Assembly (NCBI GenBank): GCA_964352535.1
Contig: CAYGSW010000051.1
Location: forward strand, 1 to 26,294
Reading direction: 5' to 3'
Origin: Granulosicoccus sp964352535
GTDB lineage: Bacteria; Pseudomonadota; Gammaproteobacteria; Granulosicoccales; Granulosicoccaceae
DNA: 26,294 nucleotides
The notes below the pieces were generated by a model, which worked only from the letters and a program-made list of their open reading frames with translations, was not told where the DNA came from and did no database searches. This document shows positions 16,453-24,494 of the stretch, piece by piece (within the stretch, counting starts at the first letter, position 1; every line of letters starts with the position of its first letter). The position numbers and the translations under genes are program-made.

Positions 16453-17418
16453 CTAACGATCGTTCAACGCACTGAAGATTTCAGCCAACAAAGGTTGACC
16501 ACGTGCAAAATCCTCAGCACTCTGTGCTTTTTTCCCCGGCCATTGCAGCGTCAGGAATTCGATATCCTGGTCGCCTGCTCGCACGCGTACTGCATCATTC
16601 GTGATGGCCAGGATGGTGCCGGGGGCTGCAGTGACGTCCATGCTGGAGCCGTGCGTCAGTCGGCTTTGCCACAACCTTACACGCTGCCCGCACAATTCGC
16701 TTTCCGCCACTGGCCACGGGTTGAAAGCCCTGACTCGACGGTGCAGCTCTTCTGCCGGGAGACGAAAATCCAGCTGCGCTTCCGCCTTACTTAATTTTTC
16801 TGCATACGTCACGCCCGATTCGGCTTGAGGTGTTGCCGGCAGCTCACCACGACATCTTGCGGGTAGCGCTTCGAGCAAAGCCTGTGCACCCAGCTCAGCC
16901 AGCCGGTCGTGCAGTTGGGCTACCGACTCGTCGGCAGCGATGTCACAACGTCGCGTCAGCAGGACATCACCGGTGTCGAGCCCGGCATCCATCTGCATGA
17001 TACACACGCCCGTCTGTTGATCACCTGCAAGCATAGCGCGATGTATGGGTGCCGCACCCCGCCAACGAGGCAACAGTGATGCATGGATATTCAGACATCC
17101 GAGCGCGGGTGTGTCCAGCACGCTCTGCGGCAGTATGAGCCCATAGGCCGCTACTACCAACACATCCGCCTGTAGCGCTTTGAAAGCCTCCAGCGCTTCA
17201 TCTGACTTCAGCGAAACGGGTTGCTGAACAGGCACGCCAGCGGCTGTCGCGCGCAGCTTGACGGCGCTGGGCGTCAGCTTGCGACCGCGTCCCGCTGGCC
17301 GATCCGGCTGCGTCAGCACTCCGACCACGTCGTGTTCACTATCCAGCAGCGCATCCAGAGCAACCGCCGCGAACTCAGGCGTGCCGGCAAAGGCAACTTT
17401 CAGATGGTCACAATTCAT
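16453..17418 (-). CDS. fmt: Methionyl-tRNA formyltransferase
   Basis: Fmt adds a formyl group from 10-formyltetrahydrofolate to the initiator Met-tRNA in the cytoplasm. The 321-residue length fits (E. coli 315). The catalytic triad is visible: Asn110 and His112 in NIHASLLPRWRGAAPI and Asp148 in MDAGLDTGD. The N-terminal VAFAGTPEFA and the SAVKLRA loop are typical, and the C-terminal OB-like domain follows with FNPWPVAE. It lies 60 bases after def and four bases before rsmB on the same strand. Very secure. Confidence 0.96.
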   Translation of the reverse strand: MNCDHLKVAFAGTPEFAAVALDALLDSEHDVVGVLTQPDRPAGRGRKLTPSAVKLRATAAGVPVQQPVSLKSDEALEAFKALQADVLVVAAYGLILPQSVLDTPALGCLNIHASLLPRWRGAAPIHRAMLAGDQQTGVCIMQMDAGLDTGDVLLTRRCDIAADESVAQLHDRLAELGAQALLEALPARCRGELPATPQAESGVTYAEKLSKAEAQLDFRLPAEELHRRVRAFNPWPVAESELCGQRVRLWQSRLTHGSSMDVTAAPGTILAITNDAVRVRAGDQDIEFLTLQWPGKKAQSAEDFARGQPLLAEIFSALNDR

Positions 17419-17478
17419 GGGGTTACTGCGGTGTGTATGGCGGGATGCATGATCAACAACGGATCACGAGCTGAGTAA

Positions 17479-18018
17479 TCACGAGCGCTCGGGACGCTCA
17501 GGCAGATCGTCCGGATCAGCGCCGTCACGAATCCACTTTTCCATGCGCTTGCGGATGCGATTGCGCTTCAAAACCGAGAGGTAATCCACAAACAGCTTGC
17601 CGTCCAGGTGATCAATTTCATGCTGAATACACACAGCCAGTAGCCCGTCTGCATCCATCTCGAACGGGTTTCCTTCCCGGTCTATGGCAGCAATCCGAAC
17701 GTCAGATGGTCGTTTCACGCTTTCGTACACGCCGGGAATGGACAGGCAGCCCTCCTGCATCTCGGCTGAACCCTCGGCGCTGACAATGGTCGGGTTGATG
17801 AAGGTAAGCGGTGTGTTGTTTTCCTCAGAAACATCAATGACTACAACACGTTGGTGTACGTTGACCTGGGTGGCCGCCAGCCCGATGCCCGGCGCGTGGT
17901 ACATGGTTTCAAGCATGTTATCGACCAGCCTGGCTACCGCGCCGTCAACGTCTGGAACCTGTGCAGCGGTGCGGCGCAGCTGAGGGTCTGGGTAATACAG
18001 AATATCAAGCAGTGACAC
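17479..18018 (-). CDS. def: Peptide deformylase
   Basis: Def removes the N-formyl group from new proteins, completing the cycle begun by Fmt. The frame is open to 18105, but homology begins with SLLDILYYPDPQLR, so I choose GTG at 18018 (179 residues; E. coli has 169), with a weak GGAAA site seven bases before it. All three motifs are intact: GIGLAATQ (44-51), EGCLSIPG with metal ligand Cys91, and QHEIDHLDG with the two metal-binding histidines and catalytic glutamate (132-140). It is probably the first gene of the long - strand unit and is divergent from the LysM gene. Confidence 0.95.
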   Translation of the reverse strand: MSLLDILYYPDPQLRRTAAQVPDVDGAVARLVDNMLETMYHAPGIGLAATQVNVHQRVVVIDVSEENNTPLTFINPTIVSAEGSAEMQEGCLSIPGVYESVKRPSDVRIAAIDREGNPFEMDADGLLAVCIQHEIDHLDGKLFVDYLSVLKRNRIRKRMEKWIRDGADPDDLPERPERS

Positions 18019-18157
18019 GACTAGGTTTCCGGCAAGAACAGGTCCTCTAATAATAACAGTCACAGACAAGGCATCTCCCTTGCATCTTAAGGTTTTCCGA
18101 TGCACCGCCGATCTATCCGGTTGTTATCACCCAAAATACGAGGGAGAGTTTCCCAGC
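18019..18157. promoter_or_regulatory. Divergent intergenic region between def and the LysM gene
   Basis: These 139 bases separate two genes that point away from each other, so promoters for both the def operon and the LysM-dprA side should lie here. An AT-rich stretch around 18045-18062 is the most likely core, but I see no clear consensus -35/-10 pair. A GGGAGAG ribosome-binding site for the LysM gene lies at 18141-18147. Confidence 0.4.
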
Positions 18158-19384
18158 ATGGCCCTACACATGACTTTGACGACTGCACGCTTGAGCCTGG
18201 CAGTCAGTCTGTCGCTTATTATGGCTTCCTGCTCCACGGGCAAGGGTCCTTCTGCGATGGCAGTTTCCCCAGAGGTGACGACCAGTCAGCGATATACCGC
18301 TGAGAACGCCCCGCAAGCAGGCGTTGCCACGGCAGTGACGCGTGTCTACGTCGACTCTGATGACATAGAGGCCAATGCGCCTGAGGTGTATACCGTGGTC
18401 CGTGGTGACACCTTATGGGATATCTCAGACAGATTCCTGAAAGAGCCGTGGCGCTGGACCGAGATCTGGAGTTATAACCCTCAGGTCTACAACCCTCACC
18501 TGATTTACCCGGGGGATGTGCTGGCGCTGGAATATGTCAATGGCAAACCGACGTTGTCACTGACGCGCAATGGCAAGACAATTCCACACAACGCTGGCGA
18601 ACCCCGCGTGGGCGCGGCAAGCCCGGCTGATGGCGGCGCACGCGTCAAGCTGGCACCCCGAGTCCGCTCAGAGTCACTGGATGATGCCATTCCAACGATT
18701 GCAGGCGATTCGATTGCGCATTTTCTGGTCCACCCACGAGTGGTTGACGAGCAGACCATCGCCAACGCACCCTATGTGGTTGCGAACAGCGACGATCGGC
18801 TTATCAGCTCCATCGGCAGCAAGATTTACGTGCGTGGTCGCATGAATCGCGACCAGACAAGCTACGGTGTATTCCGCAAGCACAAGCCACTCATCGATCC
18901 TGTAAACGGGGCACATCTGGGGTATGAAGTCACACATGTCTCTGACGCCAAGCTGCTCAGTGTGGGTGATCCGTCCACGCTCGGTCTCACCAGCAACAAG
19001 ATGGAAACCATCGCAGGCGATATCCTGCTGGCCGTCAACGCCGACACAGCCACCCATACCTACACCCCACGTATGCCGGAGTTGCGTGGTGAAGCGAGAA
19101 TCGTATCGCTGGTCAATGCCATTTCGCAGACCGGCCGTGATCAGGTCGTCGTGCTCAATATGGGCGCTGACTCCAGCATCAAAGAAGGCGATGTTCTGGC
19201 CGTGGAGACACGCGGCAAGCATCTGGTAGACAAAAAGGGCAAACGTGGTTGGGAGCATGTCGAATTACCCAACCAGCGCACAGGTGTATTGATGGTGTTC
19301 AAGACCTTTGACAAGGTAAGCTATGCCCTCGTCATGGAATCGACGCGCCCGATCAAGGTCAACGACATTGTTACGGGTATCTAA
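18158..19384 (+). CDS. LysM-domain lipoprotein
   Basis: The frame opens at 18080, but ATG 18158 is chosen because it follows a GGGAGAG ribosome-binding site by 10 bases and starts a signal peptide. That peptide has a hydrophobic core (about 11-21) and a lipobox ending MASC, with Cys25 as the lipidation site, so the 408-residue product should be an envelope lipoprotein. A LysM peptidoglycan-binding domain follows at about 78-124 (YTVVRGDTLWDIS ... NPHLIYPGDVLAL). The long C-terminal part has no motif I recognise but is usual for the LysM protein encoded beside def and dprA in gammaproteobacteria. The role of this family is not settled. Confident on the domain, less so on function. Confidence 0.9.
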   Translation: MALHMTLTTARLSLAVSLSLIMASCSTGKGPSAMAVSPEVTTSQRYTAENAPQAGVATAVTRVYVDSDDIEANAPEVYTVVRGDTLWDISDRFLKEPWRWTEIWSYNPQVYNPHLIYPGDVLALEYVNGKPTLSLTRNGKTIPHNAGEPRVGAASPADGGARVKLAPRVRSESLDDAIPTIAGDSIAHFLVHPRVVDEQTIANAPYVVANSDDRLISSIGSKIYVRGRMNRDQTSYGVFRKHKPLIDPVNGAHLGYEVTHVSDAKLLSVGDPSTLGLTSNKMETIAGDILLAVNADTATHTYTPRMPELRGEARIVSLVNAISQTGRDQVVVLNMGADSSIKEGDVLAVETRGKHLVDKKGKRGWEHVELPNQRTGVLMVFKTFDKVSYALVMESTRPIKVNDIVTGI

Positions 19385-19407
19385 CCTGGCTCTCGGCTGA
19401 AAACACA

Positions 19408-19434
19408 GTGGCCGCGGGCAATAACCGCGGTCAC
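19408..19434 (+). promoter_or_regulatory. Stem-loop just before the dprA start codon
   Basis: A 10-bp stem (19408-19417 with 19425-19434, one G-T wobble, GC-rich core CCGCGG) with a 7-base loop ends four bases before the dprA ATG at 19439. An extra A-T pair can extend it. No T run follows, so it is an atypical terminator for the LysM gene. It occupies the place where the dprA ribosome-binding site should be, and no Shine-Dalgarno sequence is visible there. Confidence 0.5.
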
Positions 19435-19438
19435 TATC

Positions 19439-20623
19439 ATGGAAGATACATACACCCCTGCGTCAGCCTGGCTGGCGTTTTCGCTAGCATTTGACGCCAG
19501 CGCACGACACTGTCAGCACCTTCGGGCTGAAAACGTCGATCCGGCCAGCATTGGCCATCTGATTGCCGATTATCTGCAAGGCCACACAGCCCCACTTACC
19601 AACGCCTTGCAAGGCGAACTGGATAGCGTTGCACTTCGAAAACTCAACGATAGCCACTTGCAGACCCGAATCACCGATGCACTGCATTGGGAACAATCAT
19701 CCCACCTGCATCACCTGATCGGATTCGATCACCCGCTCTACCCGCCTCTGCTGCGCGATACGACGGACGCGCCGCCACTGTTGTGGGCCAAGGGCCATCT
19801 GGCGGCATTGCAGGCTCCTGCGCTGGCTATCGTAGGATCTCGCAAGGCTAGTCGGCAAGCGCTCGCGCATACACGCACACTGGCGGCTGGCATGGCTGCG
19901 CGTGGTGTGGCGATTGTCAGCGGATTGGCGCGAGGGGTCGATGCAGCAGCGCATGAAGGAGCATTGTCGGCAGGCGGTGTAACGATTGCAGTTGCGGCGA
20001 CAGAGCCAAACTCGGTTTATCCGAAGAATCACGCTGATCTGGCACAGCGGATCATTCATAACCACGGATTGATCATCACGGAATATCCGTTGGGAGCTCC
20101 AACGCTCAGGTGGTACTTTCCCAAACGTAATCGCATTATCAGTGGTTTGTGTCTGGGCGTGCTGGTCAGTGAGGCCGGTTTGCCCAGCGGCACGCTGACC
20201 ACCGCCGCGCATGCTCTCAACCAGGGACGCGAGGTTCTGGCGATTCCAGGCTCGGTGCAAAACCCCCAGGCCAGAGGCTGTCACGCATTGATCAAACAGG
20301 GAGCAAGCCTTGTGGAGACGGAACAGGACATTCTCGATGCACTCGCGTGGCCGCTACTCAGAGAGCTGGAACAAAACGCTCTGAATGAAGCCAAAGAAGA
20401 TAACGATGGCAAGCTCAGGCAGGGTAATCTGGCATTGGAAGACGATTCAGTGAACAGCACTGAGGGCCGCGTCCTGAGGGCGTTGAGCGCTGAAGCCGCC
20501 ACGATTGACGAATTAATGCGCCACGTTGATTGTGAGGTTACAGAGCTGGGTACACTGCTGGGACTGCTGGAAATCGAGGGCAGAATCATGGGCGGTGCAG
20601 GTGGCAGGTATACGCTTTGCTAG
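19439..20623 (+). CDS. dprA: DNA-processing protein DprA (Smf)
   Basis: DprA binds incoming single-stranded DNA during transformation and loads RecA. The 394-residue protein has an N-terminal helical region, a Rossmann fold starting at ALAIVGSRKAS (128-138), SGLARGVDAAAHEGAL (161-176), the phosphate-binding FPKRNRIISGL (227-237), GREVLAIPG (263-271), and a C-terminal winged-helix domain (about 335-394). One unusual point is AVAATEPNSVYP where most relatives have a VLGTGxDxxYP loop. The ATG at 19439 is the only sensible start but has no ribosome-binding site and follows a stem-loop. Secure call; natural competence itself is not shown by it. Confidence 0.93.
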   Translation: MEDTYTPASAWLAFSLAFDASARHCQHLRAENVDPASIGHLIADYLQGHTAPLTNALQGELDSVALRKLNDSHLQTRITDALHWEQSSHLHHLIGFDHPLYPPLLRDTTDAPPLLWAKGHLAALQAPALAIVGSRKASRQALAHTRTLAAGMAARGVAIVSGLARGVDAAAHEGALSAGGVTIAVAATEPNSVYPKNHADLAQRIIHNHGLIITEYPLGAPTLRWYFPKRNRIISGLCLGVLVSEAGLPSGTLTTAAHALNQGREVLAIPGSVQNPQARGCHALIKQGASLVETEQDILDALAWPLLRELEQNALNEAKEDNDGKLRQGNLALEDDSVNSTEGRVLRALSAEAATIDELMRHVDCEVTELGTLLGLLEIEGRIMGGAGGRYTLC

Positions 20624-20654
20624 CCATCAAATTCGGCCAAATTACACGGTTGCG

Positions 20655-20685
20655 TTGACAAAGAGCGATCAAGCGACGACGCTAT
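20655..20685 (+). promoter_or_regulatory. Possible topA promoter
   Basis: A perfect TTGACA box lies at 20655-20660 in the 130-base gap between dprA and topA, about 94 bases before the topA ATG. The -10 is poor: CGCTAT at 20680-20685 needs a 19-base spacer. The call rests mainly on the -35 box. Confidence 0.3.
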
Positions 20686-20753
20686 GCGTTCGTGTAACCT
20701 CTGGTAAACACAGGTTTGCTGCGCGGTAGCCAACAAAGATAACCCTTGTATTC

Positions 20754-23215
20754 ATGAGCAAAAATCTTGTCATCGTCGAGTCTCCCGCCAAGGGAAAGAC
20801 TATCGAGAAGTATCTGGGCAAGGACTATAAGGTTCTCGCCTCCTACGGTCACGTGCGCGATTTGTTGCCCAAGGAAGGGGCTGTCGACCCTGAAAACAAC
20901 TTCGCCATGAAGTACCAGATGATCGAGCGTAACGAGAAACACGTTAACGCGATCAAGAAAGCCCTCAAGAAAGCAGACACTTTGTTACTCGCCACTGACC
21001 CGGATAGAGAGGGTGAGGCTATCAGCTGGCATCTGGTGGAGCATTTGCGAGAAACCGGCGAACTGGAAGGCAAGAAAGTGCAGCGTGTGGTTTTTCATGA
21101 AATCACCAAACGCGCAGTTCAGGAAGCCGTCGATAACCCGCGCGAACTGGGGTACGACCTCATCAACGCGCAGCAGGCAAGGCGCGCACTGGACTATCTT
21201 GTGGGATTCAATCTCTCACCCTTGCTATGGCGCAAGATCAGCCGCGGACTGTCTGCAGGACGGGTACAAACCCCGGCACTTCGAATGATCTGCGAGCGCG
21301 AAAACGAAATAGAAGCCTTTGTCCCACAGGAATACTGGAGCATCCTGGCAGAGCTTGAAAAAGACACTCAGCCGTTCAGTGCACGATTGTCATTGCTCAA
21401 CGGCGAAAAAATGAAACAGTTTACGGTAACCAATGGCGAACAGGCGAACGCCACGCGGGACATTCTCATGGGCCATGCAAGTGGTTCACTGACGGCTGTT
21501 AAAGTGGAAAAAAAGCAACGCAAGCGCAACCCGACAGCGCCGTTCACCACATCCACGATGCAGCAGGAAGCCTCGCGCAAGCTCGGCTTTGGAGCACAAC
21601 GCACTATGCGCACCGCCCAGAAGCTCTACGAGGGCATCAAGCTGGGCGATGAAGGAGCTGTGGGTCTGATCACTTATATGCGTACTGATTCGATCACGCT
21701 GTCGCAGGATTGTCTGGATGAACTGCGCGAACTTATCCAGCAGCGTTTCGGCAAGGATTATCTGCCTGACGAGTTAAACGTCTATAAGAACAAGTCAAAA
21801 ATGCACAGGAAGCACACGAAGCGATCCGTCCAAGCTCTGTCATGCGTGCCCCTGATGAAATCAAGCCCTACCTGGAAGAGGATCAGTACAAGCTCTACAA
21901 CCTGATCTGGAAGCGCACAGTGGCCAGCCAGATGATCTATGCCACCATTGACCAAGTGGCGGTCGATTTTGCCTGCGGCGATGGAAACCAGTTCCGGGCC
22001 AACGGCTCAACGATCCGCTTTCCGGGCTTCATGACGGTATACCGTGAGGATGTCGATGACAAGAAAAAAGCCGAAGAAGACGACAAAGTGCTGCCTGAGA
22101 TGCAGGAAGGCGACAAGATTCCTTTGCAAGACATCAAGCTGACTCAGCACTTCACCGAACCACCTCCACGCTTTTCAGAAGCGAGTCTGGTGAAGACGCT
22201 TGAGGAGTACGGCATCGGACGTCCTTCAACATATGCGTCGATCATTTCGACGCTGCAATCGCGTGAGTACGTCGAAATTGAAAGTCGCCGGTTTTTCCCC
22301 ACAGACACCGGGCGAGTGGTGTCCGCGTTCCTGTCCAAGCACTTCGACAAGTATGTGGATTACGATTTCACCGCCAATCTGGAAGATGAACTGGATGCTG
22401 TGTCACGCGGTGAAAAAGACTGGGTGCCTTTGCTGGGCGATTTCTGGAAACCGTTCCACGAGCGCGTGGAAGACAAACTTGAAAACGTCTCAAAGGATGA
22501 AGCCATTCAGGCGCGGGCTCTGGGGACGGATGAAGAAAGTGGACGCCCGATTACCGTCCGTATTGGTCAATACGGCGCATTCGTTCAGATTGGTACGCGG
22601 GATGACGAGGAGAAGCCCAAATTTGCAGGACTTCGCCCCGGCCAACGCATGAACAGTATTACGCTGGAAGAAGCCATACAGCTGTTTGACCTGCCTCGCG
22701 TACTTGGCGAGTCCCCGGAGGGTGAAAAGATCACCGCTAATATTGGTCGCTTTGGTCCCTACATCAAATATGACTCAAAGTTTGTGTCGCTGAAGGAGGA
22801 TGATCCCTACACGGTGACGTTGGAGCGCGCCCTTGAGATCGTGGCCGAAAAGAAGATTGCCGATGCCAACAAGCTGGTCAAGGCGTTTGAAGGCACTGAG
22901 GTGCAAATACTCAATGGACGATGGGGTCCCTACATTACGGATGGCAACAAGAACGCAAAGATCCCGAAGGAGATGAAGGAGACGCCAGCGGCCATTGATC
23001 TGGAGACATGTCTGAAGCTCCTGGCCGAGGCACCAGAGCGCAAGGGCCGTGGCAAGAAAAAAGCCGCTGCCAAAGCGGAATCCAAGAAAAAGGCCACTGC
23101 CAAGAAGAAAACCAAGAAGAAATCCGCAGCCTCCAAAAAGGCGGCTGCCAAAAAACGGGCAGCTCCGAGAAAGCAGGCGGCCGCCAAGAAAACAGCGATG
23201 GCCCAACAGGAGTGA
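20754..23215 (+). CDS. topA: DNA topoisomerase I, interrupted by a one-base frameshift
   Basis: Topoisomerase I relaxes negative supercoils. The frame from ATG 20754 carries the Toprim motifs VIVESPAKGKT (6-16) and TDPDREGE (81-88) and the catalytic Tyr308 in GLITYMRTDS, but drifts into unrelated sequence after residue 349 and stops at 21905. The continuation, expected to read NAQEAHEAIRPSSV, lies in another frame through a run of five A bases (21797-21801); one more A would restore about 820 residues. The second frame carries EYGIGRPSTYA and then C-terminal repeats containing GQYGAFVQIG, GRFGPYIKYD and GRWGPYI, followed by a Lys/Ala-rich tail. No zinc-finger cysteines are seen. Since topA is usually needed for growth, a sequencing error or ribosomal slippage is more likely than true loss. 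Confidence 0.9.
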
Positions 23216-23778
23216 CTGGTCCGAACGAGGTGATTGGTCTGCACGCTGCGGTTGACGCCTTGAAAAATGGAGGCGTCATCGCCTACCCCACTGAGGCGGT
23301 ATTTGGTCTGGGCTGTGAGCCACGTAATGTCGATGCCCTGCAACGAATTATTGACATCAAGGGCCGTGACGCCCACAAGGGTTTCATTCTCATCGCATCG
23401 CAGCAGTCACAACTGCAACCTTATATGGCAGCGATAACGAGCGCTCAGCAGGCACAGCTTGATGAGCACTGGCCTGGCCCTGTCACGTTTGTTGTGCCTG
23501 CTCACACCAGCATCGCAAACTCGCTGCTCACGGGTTTTCGGGACAGCCTTGCTGTTCGGGTCAGCAAACATCCGGTTGTGGTACAGCTTTGCGAACGTTA
23601 TGGAGGAGCCATAGTGTCCACCAGTGCAAACCGCTCCGGCGAAGAGTCACTGCGTGCCAGTGAGACTGTCAGGAAATCGATAGGCGACGAGATCGATGTA
23701 GTGGTGGATGCCTCCGTGGGTGATCTTGCATCACCCACGAAGATCTTCGATCTTTTAACGGGTAAGCAGCTGCGTTGA
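23212..23778 (+). CDS. tsaC: Threonylcarbamoyl-AMP synthase TsaC (YrdC/Sua5)
   Basis: TsaC makes threonylcarbamoyl-AMP from threonine, bicarbonate and ATP, the first step of the t6A37 modification in ANN-decoding tRNAs. I choose GTG at 23212, which overlaps the topA stop by four bases (GTGA) and gives 188 residues (E. coli 190); the open frame upstream is only the shadow of the topA tail. Typical motifs are VIAYPTEAVFGLGC near the N-terminus, KGFILIAS, HWPGPVTFV and VSTSANRSGEE. GTG at 23230 is an alternative start. Translation is probably coupled to topA. Secure call. Confidence 0.93.
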   Translation: MTGPNEVIGLHAAVDALKNGGVIAYPTEAVFGLGCEPRNVDALQRIIDIKGRDAHKGFILIASQQSQLQPYMAAITSAQQAQLDEHWPGPVTFVVPAHTSIANSLLTGFRDSLAVRVSKHPVVVQLCERYGGAIVSTSANRSGEESLRASETVRKSIGDEIDVVVDASVGDLASPTKIFDLLTGKQLR

Positions 23779-23784
23779 ATAACA

Positions 23785-23811
23785 GCCGATTCAGTCAATA
23801 TTGACTCAGGC
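23785..23811. terminator. Palindrome between convergent genes
   Basis: A perfect 14-base palindrome (23793-23806) lies between the tsaC stop and the end of the oppositely directed small gene, and is flanked by GCC (23785-23787) and GGC (23809-23811), which allow a longer imperfect stem. On the + strand a short TTTT follows at 23816. It may serve as a weak terminator in both directions. Confidence 0.4.
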
Positions 23812-24087
23812 TACCTTTTGATCGTCAAACTGCATCTGCAAAGCGCCACTAACCAGTTGCAACGAGCGGTTGGCAGCAGCAATGGATTCTTCCTGACGCC
23901 GCTGCGTTTCATTGATCTGGGCAATACTTATTGCTACCTGGGCTTGGTGTAGTGCGAGCCGATCCAACACTTTTAGCGGTGTGTTGATTGAAATCACACG
24001 ATGACGCTGTTCTGTATTCTCTGACAGCAGTAATGTTTTTTCTGAATTCCGGCTCATAGGGACAGTTTTGTGTTGCTCAGTAGTCAT
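23806..24087 (-). CDS. Small helical protein of unknown function
   Basis: A 93-residue product starting at ATG 24087 (MTTEQHKTVPMS...) is the most likely form. The frame remains open to 24390, but the upstream part is rich in Cys, His and Ser with no domain-like pattern. The C-terminal two thirds (about 35-90) look like one or two amphipathic helices rich in Gln, Ala, Ile and Leu (LDRLALHQAQVAISIAQINETQRRQEES). No signal peptide, membrane segment or family is recognised, and no ribosome-binding site is clear at any ATG. A run of nine T on this strand lies directly before the chosen start. The gene converges with tsaC and diverges from hemF. It could be real or chance. Confidence 0.5.
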   Translation of the reverse strand: MTTEQHKTVPMSRNSEKTLLLSENTEQRHRVISINTPLKVLDRLALHQAQVAISIAQINETQRRQEESIAAANRSLQLVSGALQMQFDDQKVA

Positions 24088-24494
24088 TAAAAAAAAAGAT
24101 TTCATGGAAAAACGGGGCTTCATGTGGATGAGTAAACCAGAGTGACTGACTGTGCTCCCACTTGGCACTTGTTGCCCACAGAACCGGTAATAGCAAAAAT
24201 AATGACAATTGGTCTTCTCCCCCGCCGTGTCCTGGCATGAAATGGCCGGCGGGAAGTTACTTGTCAACATTTGTGTCTGCCTGGTAGTCGGGTCTGATGC
24301 AGCAAAAGCCCGAACCGTGCCCATGTGTTTAAACACTGAGTTACACTCTTGAATTGCATCGCGTTGGCCGGGTCGCGTTGAGCCAGTCACGTCGACTGGG
24401 TCACCCCTCTTGGCAATGATGTCTGCCGTTAAGCCTGCGAGCGAACCGCTGACACAGCATAATCAACACATCATCAACTTTTCAATTCCCCAGC
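24088..24494. other. Gene-poor stretch upstream of hemF
   Basis: These 407 bases hold no gene I can support. They should contain the hemF promoter and leader. Visible structure is limited to a 12-base palindrome at 24325-24336 and a 6-bp stem-loop near 24385-24401. I see no FNR-type TTGAT-N4-ATCAA site, no tRNA and no obvious riboswitch. No ribosome-binding site precedes the hemF ATG. Confidence 0.6.

Noticed and set aside
18080..18157. Upstream extension of the LysM protein from ATG 18080
   Set aside because: It would place 26 residues before a clear lipoprotein signal peptide, and the ribosome-binding site fits ATG 18158.
23008..23211. Upstream extension of TsaC
   Set aside because: The extra residues are only another frame of the topA lysine-rich tail; TsaC homology and length fit the GTG at 23212.
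24088..24390. Upstream half of the 194-codon - strand frame
   Set aside because: It has irregular composition with many Cys, His and Ser residues, no domain and no ribosome-binding site.
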